A DNA stretch of 36,297 nt from Chytridium lagenaria (taxonomy: Eukaryota > Chytridiomycota > Chytridiomycetes > Chytridiales > Chytridiaceae). A model generated the notes under the pieces. The model had not been told where the DNA came from. It searched no databases and saw only the letters and a program-made list of their open reading frames with translations. Made by a program: the position numbers and the translations under genes. Shown one piece after another: positions 9,109 through 18,673 of the stretch (position 1 is its first letter; every line of letters begins with the position of its first letter). Location of the stretch: positions 1 to 36,297 of the forward strand of contig JAHLKC010000229.1 in the NCBI GenBank assembly GCA_025449115.1. Direction: 5' to 3'.

Positions 9109-12100
9109 AATTATTTTATTTGCCATGACCTTGTCAAAATCCACGTTGAAAACGTGATTGTCCGTGATTTTAACGGAAGTACCATGTATTCTGCAAACTT
9201 GGGGACCTTGAGAGATAGGCCCTATACCAAATGGGAAAAATACATGCAAAAGAGGTTAGCCTTGAAGGGCCTAGTTTATACACGCGGGAATTTAGGTATT
9301 CCTTTATGGCTTGCCGTTTGCTGATGATCTTAAGATGCATACGTCGAAAAGGAGCTTTCGTGGACTGTACTTGACTCTGGTTCCGACACATCCCGAAACA
9401 CAAGTACTCCTTTGCATGGGGCCACCTTTCAGGATGCTTCTAGTTTACAAGCAGCAATAACGGAATACACTTTGATGGATCCATATGGTGATGTTACAAT
9501 TCAGGATGGTGAAGGAATGGACAGGGATATACCGGCAGATATCAACATATCTGGATCAGACCGAATTGGATACGGTCCAAATGAGTATGATAACCAATTC
9601 TAGTATGTCATCTAATGTATTGCACCATAGCACTGAAGAATACCGACGAAAAGTGTTGATTGATTACAAAGAAAGTATTCTAAATCAAGAAACCACTGCA
9701 GCGCCTCGTCCCAACAACGTATTCATTCTTCAAGACTATAGCGCCAATCCTAAAGTGAATCAGGTATCGACGTCATGATCTAACAGCTACTGATATTTGG
9801 AAGAAAACTAAATTCGTTTCGCTTCAAATATACAATATGGGGATGGAATTGGAGCGAACCGAATGCAACTGCACTCGTAGAATATCGACTTGTATACATA
9901 AAGACGTTATCCCCTTTGTTAAAGATCACATTAAATATCCGCAAGGTGAGCTTAGTTTTTTCTCGGACGACACAGTTGTCCACAACAGCGGTATCAGACA
10001 AGTTGTACGCTTACCGCTAAATACGTACGTTTACTAGCGTTGTTACACGCATAAAGCCGCATTTGTTTGGTTGTTGCCATAACTGCACGCATACTGTTTT
10101 CAGCTTACTGCACCTTTATTAGTGTATAGCTGATCGCAAGCGTTTTTTTTTTTTATCTTCCACACAGATACAGACCCGTTTATAAGTCTTCACTTTGACA
10201 AGAGATTTAAGATATTCGCGGTTCTTGATGAAAGAATTACTACTGGATCGCAGTGGCTTATACTTCGCATGTTCATCAACAAAAGCAACAAGGTGGCTTT
10301 CCACTGCGAAGGTATCCATTGCAGAAATGGGAAAGTCAACGTCAGCCCATGTTATCACATTGATGTCCTACGAAAAGCTGATCCAAGTACATTAAGCTTC
10401 AGTCAACAAGTCGTATCTCCTGAAGAGGACGAAAAAAATGGTTCGGTGTCTTGGAAGCCAATACCCCCACCGCATTATTCACTTCTTGAACGTGAGGCTA
10501 GTTTTTGGCCTCCAAGAATCTTCAGGGCTGGAGAAGATGCGATTCTGAACCCTGGCACTGTCTTCTACCTTGAAGGTGACTCTCAATGCGTCTGCGGATT
10601 AAAGATACGAAATTGCGATTCTGAAAAAAGATTTCGGTGGTGTATGCTATACACAGAACAGGGTGCCGTTCGCTGCTTTATTGAAACAGCAAAATGCTCT
10701 CGTTGCCCTCCAAGGTATAACAGATTTATTGGGCCTGACCTTGGAGATCGGGGAATATTCAATAAGAACAATTTCTGTCTTATAACGCACTTTTTCCTGG
10801 ACAAGATAACGGAACTGATTACCTCAACAACATTCTCCTTTCACGCTTACTCAAAGCACTTACAGTCAAACTATAATGAGTTTGGTCGGGGAAGGTGCCT
10901 GTACAAGCCTCCTTCTAGTAAAGTCATATCTGCGGTAAGTCATCACTTGTCATAAATTTTTTTCCATTCCATTCCTGCAAGCTGGCCAGGTACTGCTTGA
11001 CCATCTGGATCAATGATCCAAATGCCCGCATACTAACGTTAACGGCGGTAATACACCGCACATAAACGTATGTTAACGTTTGCGGCCGTCTGTTTAAGTG
11101 TACAGCCGTAAACGGCCGTATGCGTTAATTTTGTACCTACTTCCGGGAATCCCTAACTTTTTTTTAGGCTTGGTTTTCCTTTCGTAAGATACAAGATTTA
11201 ACCATGGGCATGGATATACAATGCCCATTCTGTAAGGAAACTGGCTACGATATGGTTGCTTGTGACGGTATCAGCATTGGTTATCAAGAAGACAAGAAGA
11301 CAAGCAACCTCATCCCACCAACATTCATCGATTCATACAGCAGTGAGAACAACACTGTGAACTACTTAGCGTCAAAACAGGTGAGAAATTCTTTTGCAGT
11401 GAATATTCTAATATGGCATAGTTTGTGCCTAGCAGAAATGTTAGAAAGGCAGGACGAGAGTTCTGCGATATATTCAAGCATGTGCATAACGGTGTTACGC
11501 GTCAAATGAAAGCAGCTGGAAAAGAGTTGGGATTGCTTTTAAACGTATACTGGGACAATGCACCGCGTTTCATGGCATTCATACTTAGAGATGAGATATG
11601 GACCCCAGCTGAAATAGCGGCGCTTAGAACTTTGCTTAAAGTAGTGAGTATATTTCATTGTGCCGTATTACTCTTTGACCTATCGTAACATCTATAAAGA
11701 TATTCTGTGAACAGTCAGTTGTTACAATCATATTGCCTGTCGGTGATAAATGTCTTCAGGAATTAGAACGCTGGGAGCAGCTAGATGTGCAGGAGAAGTT
11801 GACTTTGATTGATGATCTTCGTCAAAACGTACCTTCAGTCGGCAATTTGTTATTTGAGGTCATTGTTGTTGGAAACAACACATATTTACCGGAAGAATTC
11901 ATCAAACTTGCTCAATGGTTAAGAAAGAGAAGGAATGTTGTTGAGAGCCAACATAGCCGCCATCCTGTAGCGGATCCAAAGACAACCGAACATGGAGATT
12001 ATGTGAACAAAAACTGGCAAAAAGTAAGTACAGAAGCCGTACAAAACCCCATGTAACCGTATACAACCGTATACTGTTATGTACCTTTGTATACTGCCGT

Positions 12101-12836
12101 TTACGTTTGTGTGCGCCCGTCTTTGGACTCTGTTGATTAACGCTTTCAAAAGACAGGTTCCTTTTACTTTTTACCTGAAATACGGCAACGTCCACGATAT
12201 CTCAACCTTGGACCTGCAGACAATCTACCTACAGCAGCTAAAAAGGGGACAACGGAAGCTGACGTTTGTCCTAAATATTACGACAGGCAGAGGAAGGCTA
12301 AATCAATGACGGCCGGAGCAATGGTTTTTTTATGTCGTCATCGATTTTATATTGGATTTCACCTTTTTCCTAAAGCTGAAAGCATCAATGATGTTTTCGC
12401 AACTCTATACACAAGGTACCATACAATTCAACAATTTAACTCTAAATCTTGCAGGTTTGAACAGTGCCCATCCATTTGTGTTGGTGATAATAATTGCCAT
12501 GCTGCAGACTACTGCACTTTGCGGGAGTACGAATTCTTCAAAGATTGTCGATTTGTTATAGACGATTTTCACTCAAATGCTCACAGGGGCTGTTCCGCTG
12601 CTTCTCACGCAAAACACTACAGAAAGCATATTAAAATTGGAGATCTTAATACGAGCTACACCGAATCGGCCAACCACAACATGGGAGTCTTGCGTCAAAT
12701 GGTTTCATATATGACTGAAGGACATGCTATTATGACTATATTCACCTACATTTGTATGGCAAATAGGACGGTTTGGAAGGAACTGTCAGTGAAGGGTAGC
12801 GAATTGTTTTTAAAAAAGTTTGCATGTCGACGATGA
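9109..12836 (+). CDS. Spliced DDE transposase with cysteine clusters (KDZ/HMGXB3-like)
   Basis: Likely exons: 9109-9295, 9335-9945 (with frame slips near 9590 and 9762), 10168-10934, 11168-11380, ~11433-11643, 11715-12023, 12153-12415, 12455-12836. Features in order: a SWIM-like CxC-x6-CxH cluster (ECNCTRRISTCIH); a CxC..C..C region (QCVCGLKI then AKCSRCPPRYNRF); CPFC; a first candidate catalytic Asp in ACDGISIGY; a second in GDNNCH; then FVIDDFHSNAHRGCS and YTESANHNMGVLRQM, which supplies the candidate Glu. The motifs from FVIDDFH to a terminal MANRT resemble the end of KDZ and HMGXB3-type transposases as I know them. The exon joint at 11380/11433 is out of frame as read. The protein would bind the element ends and catalyse excision and insertion in the nucleus. 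The true start is upstream and unresolved. Confidence 0.72.
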
Positions 12837-13086
12837 AGAATATATATTGTCTTATTACAAAAGTTAGTTTACAATGACTACGTTGAAATGGAACCGTAAA
12901 ATTCAAATGAGCCGTTACCAATTTCTTTTACATTAGACAAACCGCCGATCACGCCTGTTTACGGCTACGCGTCATTTTTTATGGCCGTTAGTTTTATGAA
13001 TGAATATGATATAATCTATATTAAAATCGCTGACTTTAGAAACAAATGGCATAATCCTCCAAACATAACGCTTCTATATGTTTGGT
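12837..13086. other. Spacer after the transposase, no gene
   Basis: AT-rich 3' flank. It holds ACGGCTACG and AACCGTA words of the element-wide motif but no open frame with coding character. Confidence 0.45.
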
Positions 13087-15170
13087 GTGATTAGGTAGCA
13101 TCCTGAACCATTTAATGCATTAGTAGATTCATGCCGATAGCAGAGGGAACAGTATACAACCGTAGACGGCCGAAAGCGGTTATGATAGAATATCCGTCTA
13201 AAGCCGTCTACGGCCGTTTGCGGCCTTTAGTTACTGTCTAACTTTTAAAACGGGATTTGCTTGCTGGACCGTGTTGACAGGTGGCTGTCAGTTGAAAGAT
13301 AAAAGGTTCATCTTTTGCTATGCTGCTGAAGATTAGAAGAGCTATGCCATGGCAAAGATTGGAGTGATTAGGTGGGGTCCTGAACCATTTAATGCATTCT
13401 AGCGCAAAAGTAGATTCATGCCGATAGCAGAAGAAACAGTATACAACCGTAGACGGCCGAAAGCGGTTATGATAGAATATCCGTCTAAAGCCGTCTACGG
13501 CCGTTTGCGGCCTTTAGTTACTGTCTAACTTTTAAAACGGGATTTGCTTGCTGGACCGTGTTGACAGGTGGCTGTCAGTTGAAAGATAAAAGGTTCATCT
13601 TTTGCTATGCTGCTGAAGATTAGAAGAGCTATGCCATGGCAAAGATTGGAGTAATTAGGTGGGGTCCTGAACCATTTAATGCATTCTAGCGCAAAAGTAG
13701 ATTCATGCCGATAGCAGAAGAAACAGTATACAACCGTAGACGGCCGAAAGCGGTTATAATAGAATATACGTCTATAGCCGTTTACGGCCGTTTGCGGCCT
13801 TTAGATTCTGTCTAACGTTTTAAAACAGGATTTGCTTGCTGGACCGTGTTGACAGGTGGCTGTCAGTCGAAAGATACAAGGTTCATATTTTGCTATGCTG
13901 CTGAAGATTAGAAGAGCTATGCCATGGCAAAGATTGGAGTGATTAGGTGGGGTCCTGAACCATTTAATGCATTCGAGCGCAAAAGTAAATTCATGCCGAT
14001 AGCAGAAGAAACAGTATACAACCGTAGACGGCCGAAAGCGGTTATGATAGAATATCCGTCTATAGCCGTCTACGGCCGTTTGCGGCCTTTAGATTCTGTC
14101 TAACGTTTTAAAACAGGATTTGCTTGCTGGACCGTGTTGACAGGTGGCTGTCAGTCGAAAGATACAAGGTTCATATTTTGCTATGCTGCTGAAGATTAGA
14201 AGAGCTATGCCATGGCAAAGATTGGAGTGATTAGGTGGGGTCCTGAACCATTTAATGCATTCGAGCGCAAAAGTAGATTCATGCCGATAGCAGAAGAAAC
14301 AGTATACAACCGTAGACGGCCGAAAGCGGTTATGATAGAATATCCGTCTAAAGCCGTCTACGGCCGTTTGCGGCCTTTAGTTCTGTCTAACTTTTAAAAC
14401 GGGATTTGCTTGCTGGACCGTGTTGACAGGTGGCTGTCAGTTGAAAGATAAAAGGTTCATATTTTGCTATGCTGCTGAAGATTAGAAGAGCTATGCCATG
14501 GCAAAGATTGGAGTAATTAGGTGGGGTCCTGAACCATTTAATGCATTCTAGCGCAAAAGTAGATTCATGCCGATAGCAGAAGAAACAGTATACAACCGTA
14601 GACGGCCGAAAGCGGTTATAATAGAATATACGTCTATAGCCGTTTACGGCCGTTTGCGGCCTTTAGATTCTGTCTAACGTTTTAAAACAGGATTTGCTTG
14701 CTGGACCGTGTTGACAGGTGGCTGTCAGTCGAAAGATACAAGGTTCATATTTTGCTATGCTGCTGAAGATTAGAAGAGCTATGCCATGGCAAAGATTGGA
14801 GTGATTAGGTGGGGTCCTGAACCATTTAATGCATTCGAGCGCAAAAGTAAATTCATGCCGATAGCAGAAGAAACAGTATACAACCGTAGACGGCCGAAAG
14901 CGGTTATGATAGAATATCCGTCTATAGCCGTCTACGGCCGTTTGCGGCCTTTAGATTCTGTCTAACGTTTTAAAACAGGATTTGCTTGCTGGACCGTGTT
15001 GACAGGTGGCTGTCAGTCGAAAGATACAAGGTTCATATTTTGCTATGCTGCTGAAGATTAGAAGAGCTATGCCATGGCAAAGATTGGCGTGATTCGGTGG
15101 GGTCCTCAACCCTTTAATGCATTCGAGCGCAAAAGTAAATTCATGCCGATAGCAGAACAAACAGTATACA
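13087..15170. repeat. Tandem array B: ~288-bp unit, about 7 copies, higher-order organised
   Basis: ATTCATGCCGATAGCAG starts at 13127, 13414, 13701, 13989, 14277, 14563, 14851 and 15139, so units are 286-288 bp. Variants fall into type A (ACTTTTAAAACGGG) and types B and B' (ACGTTTTAAAACAGG), in the order A A B B' A B B'. Units 2-4 and 5-7 therefore repeat a ~862-bp trio. Every unit has the inverted arms CCGTAGACGGC and GCCGTCTACGG (sometimes GCCGTTTACGG) about 35 bp apart, followed by GTTTGCGGCC. The last unit decays near the right end of the element. Confidence 0.94.
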
Positions 15171-15330
15171 GCCGCAAATGGCGGTGTACGATTAAATTTT
15201 TGTGCAACAAAAAAATTTAGTAATGCTTGCGGCTAATTACTGCCGTTTTTGTCAAAGCATTGATGAAACTAGATTGGTAATGTATTTTGGTAACCGTACA
15301 TAACCGTATGTTTACGATACGGTCATGAAA

Positions 15331-15382
15331 ATCGACGAAGTTTTTTTAGTTGTCGTCGGTTTTGACCTTGGTATTTATCCCG
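15331..15382 (-). repeat. Right terminal inverted repeat
   Basis: ATCGACGAAG TTTTTTTAGT is followed by TGTCGTCGGTTTT and an outer end ATTTATCCCG. Reverse-complemented, it matches 1376-1429. GAAAACAC follows directly at 15382-15389, the candidate target duplication. Confidence 0.87.
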
Positions 15383-15389
15383 AAAACAC

Positions 15390-15673
15390 GCGTCACGTCA
15401 CGATACGAAATAACATAAAATACAACGCATCTTGAAGCACTTTTATTCATGACTACATGGTAAAGTCTTAGGGACATAACATTTTAAATTCTATTTTACC
15501 ATCAAACCATCATCATCAACAAGAATATCTTATGATTAATAATTACTTATTATTAATAATAATTGACCCAGCTTACATACTGATAAAAGAAGACAAGATC
15601 ATCACCATCATCATCGAAACCACACCAACATCCACCCTCTGACCTCCACTCACCAACAACGGTCCCTTTGTCG
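15390..15673. other. Right flank of the transposon, no gene
   Basis: AT-rich spacer with ATTAATAATTACTTATTATT near 15535-15560 and repeated ATCATC/CACCATC trinucleotides. It is probably 3' sequence of the reverse-strand peptidase gene; its exact end is not defined. Confidence 0.4.
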
Positions 15674-18167
15674 TCACACCACCCATCCCATACTTCCCTC
15701 CCCCTCCTTCATCCTCCTCGCCACCTCCCTCCAAACCTCCCTCACCTCAAACCCCCTCTCAACAACAACATGTCCATCCGCATCCTGTCTCACAAACTCG
15801 GCCGGATACCACTTCTCCATCCCCTCCTTCCACCCCTCCATCGAATACCCCTGCGTGAACGGAATCTGTCCATAAATCACCGAACTAAAATTCCCAGGTA
15901 CAACCCTCCTCTCTTCCACCGTCAAATTCCCTCTCACATCCTCCGGAATACCCGCAACATCCATAAACCCCGCCACAACGCCCCCCTCAAAGAAGTCGGT
16001 GTGAAAGTCAAGCCAGAAGCCCCTCCATAAGTAAAGCCTTGATCCCCACAGCATCCCTTAAACTTCTCACCATGCAAGCACAAGCACTCCCACATCCACC
16101 GTCACTGACAATCGCAACATCTTGGGGTTCCAACCGTTTTGGAGGCGTGAACACGGTGCTGAGAAGGTCGGTTTCTTGACCGCTTTGGCAGAATCGAAAG
16201 AGGCCAGAGAGGGATTGGGGACCGCCACCACGGTCTTGGGTGTAGGAGGAGGTGAAGATGGTGGTGTTGTTGTTGATGGGGACGGCGTCGCCCCTTGGAA
16301 GCCGTAAAAGTCAATGTTGAGGAGCGCGCGAGTGGAAGGCGTGAAACGGATTTGGTCGACAATCATTCCGGTTTTGGGGAAGAGGTACTGAAAGGGATGG
16401 TTAGAATTGACGCATTGACCAAAATAAAAAAAAAAGGTGGGGGGAGAAGCGTTGAACAAAACATTGTAATAAGTAAAACGAAAATATCAAGGGTGAAGAA
16501 GGGTAGAACGAAACATTGTAATAAGTAAACGACAATATCAAGGGTTAAACGAAATATGGTCAAAAGGAGAACAAAAAAATCAATGATACAAGAGATGCAG
16601 GTAATCCCAAGAAAGAACATAAAAGGGCTCACCTCAGCAATCGCCGTCGAGATACAGAAATACCCACCCCCATTCCCCGACACATCAATAATCAACCGTT
16701 TCGCCCCCCTCTTCTCCAAACTCTGCAACCCCCCAACAATCGTCGCAACCCATTTCGGCACCACCTCCGTAAAACTCACCCTGAGGGGACACGGTAGCAA
16801 ACACCCACACCCCCGTCTCCCCGTCCTCCAACATATAAAACGCAGTAGAATTATCACTAACCAGAGGGCTATCAATGGACACACGGAGGGTGGACCCAAG
16901 TGGACCTAGCGTGAGGGTGTTGGCGAGGGATGCTGCGATGGGGACGGAGGGGAGGAGATCTGCGGGTGTGATGGGACGGTGGGAATTGGGAGGAGGGGTG
17001 AACGAGAATGACGTTGCTGACGGAGGGATGCGGTTGTCATCGGTGGGGTGACGGGAAGGCGCAGTTGTTGGTGTAATAGGAGTCACTGTCGGTGTAGTCA
17101 AAGCCGTAAAAGGTGGAAGCCACCCAAGGGATGGTGAGGGTGATGTCAGGGCTGCCGTTTGGGGTGTGATGACGTAGGTTCGGGTTGGGGGGGCGTCGTG
17201 ACCGAGGAAATAGGTGTAGGAGAATTGCCCTGCACGGGGGGTGTAAGCACCTTGACGGTATAAACGACGGTGAAGGACCCGATTGAACCGGGATTCAGGG
17301 ACCGTGAGAATCCAGAGAATTTATCGGCGAATTCTTGAACGGCTTTCACGGCATCGATGCCGTCGATGGATTTAATGGTGTGGTTGACGTAGATGGAGGG
17401 TCAAAGTCGGGGAGGTAGTTGGACCATGGGATATCATCGATGTTGAGCGTGTCAATGATTTGGATGATGGGGTGGCGGAGGAGGAAGGGTAGATGGCGGC
17501 GAAATCCCAGGGTTGACTGAACTGGTAGTTGGTTGTACAGCATGATCATGAGAGATGTGGGCGTCGTTCACAGAGCTGATGAGGAGGGTGATGCGGCTAA
17601 AGAATTCGTGTTGTTGGTGACGGTAGGGTCGTTGACAAGTTGATCGAGTTCAGCGGCAAGGTTGACGTTCTTGTTAGTTGGAGTAGACTTGGTGGAGTGT
17701 TGATGTAGAGGTCCGTAAAAGGATAGCTATCACGAGTATTAAGAAAAAATCACGCCTTTTTTCAAAACTTACATATCGAGGAACTGCTTTAACGTGGCGA
17801 CGTGATCCTTTTTAAAGTCGTATGACGCTTCAAAGACATTGTAACAAGCGTACACCTCAGGAAGCAAAGAGAACGGTTTCCCAATCAAAAGCCCACAAGG
17901 ATCTTTTCAACAAAAAACACATTAAAAAAAAAACACTTTGGCTAGAAATGATTTACCCTCAGTTGCAATAGGTGGAATGGTAGTAGAGCTCGGCTGTGAA
18001 GTCATTGACGTTGACGTGAAAGTTGATGTGGCTTGAGCAGAGGTTGTGGGAACAGTCAACGTTGTCGATTGAGCCCTTGCATTGCCCATGAGAAGAGATG
18101 CGATGAGGAGTACGAAGAGACGGAATCCGCCTCTAGTAGTAGAGGAAGGCATCATCATCATTATCAT
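15674..18167 (-). pseudogene. Secreted S41-family serine peptidase gene, broken by frameshifts
   Basis: Reading the reverse strand from 18167, a signal peptide (RLFVLLIASLLMGNARAQ) and a Ser/Thr-rich stretch precede an intron at about 17957. Next come DPCGLLIGKPFSLLPEVYAC and FLDM, as in the N-terminal region of fungal S41 peptidases. Further on are SSVNDAHISH (candidate catalytic His), the PDZ-like segment HTIKSIDGIDAVKAVQEFA, RLIIDVSGNGGGY (a hallmark of the family), and VAIVSDGGCGSACA, with the candidate nucleophile Ser in GSA. These blocks lie in the right order and spacing but in different frames, with at least five 1-nt shifts, several at homopolymers. The gene would cleave proteins outside the cell. 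It may be an intact host gene in low-accuracy sequence or a young pseudogene. Its GC-rich coding bias differs from the transposon beside it. Confidence 0.72.
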
Positions 18168-18282
18168 GATGATGGTTGTTGATAATAGAGTATGACTTGC
18201 AGAGGGAATGATGTATCCTTTTCCCCCCCCTTTTTAAAGTGCTGAACATGTAATAAATATTAACATGCGTTTGACATGTCAA
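18168..18282. promoter_or_regulatory. Upstream region of the S41 gene
   Basis: About 115 bp between the peptidase start and the LINE 3' end. It holds a pyrimidine/T-rich patch (CCTTTTCCCCCCCC...) and AT-rich sequence; no specific promoter element can be assigned. Confidence 0.3.
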
Positions 18283-18673
18283 TGGGGGGGTTACGAATAC
18301 TTTATTCGGTGACACTTAAGGGGTAAGATAACAGAATCAAAGAACGAAAACAGGCGGTCAAAGATATCAAAGAAACGGCGATTCAGCAAAAAGTCGAACA
18401 AGGTGTAGTGAGAGTGCGGAGCAAGACGGAACCGCAAATCCCACACCTCCTCGTAGGAGTCCAGGGGTAAAACATTAAGAAGAGAATAAGAAGGAAGCGT
18501 AAAGGGAACAATCACGAAAATGAGAACGGTTAAAATTGCCGGTGACAACCAGGACAGACATGGACGGGACGCATCCAACAAGTGCCAGCCCGCCAACGAA
18601 GCACGCGCGAGAGAAAAGGAGGAGAAACATAGAGAGAAGAATCAACGAAGACGAAACACGGCGGGAACAGGGT

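Larger units (their letters stand above)
1376..15382 (+). mobile_element. ~14 kb KDZ/HMGXB3-like DNA transposon, copy 1
   Basis: The ends are matching inverted repeats: the left one contains AAAACCGACGACAACTAAAA and its exact reverse complement is near 15341-15362. Outside them an 8-bp direct repeat, GAAAACAC, lies at 1365-1372 and 15382-15389; four extra bases separate it from the GGG start on the left. The left boundary is confirmed independently, because the second copy starts its homology at the same GGGTTATATCC (31297). Inside are a reverse-strand coiled-coil gene, a divergent many-exon forward gene, a 334-bp tandem array, a spliced DDE-type transposase and a 288-bp tandem array. Fungal KDZ-type elements are known to be large and to carry passenger genes. 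The exact superfamily is inferred from the transposase alone. Confidence 0.82.

Noticed and set aside
14212..14397. Open frame MAKIGVIRWGPEPFNAF within array B
   Set aside because: It exists only because one repeat unit lacks stops; other units interrupt it, so it is a by-product of the satellite.
7630..15170. CRISPR-like arrays
   Set aside because: Units are 288 or 334 bp with no short repeat-spacer alternation, and the DNA is eukaryotic with spliced genes.
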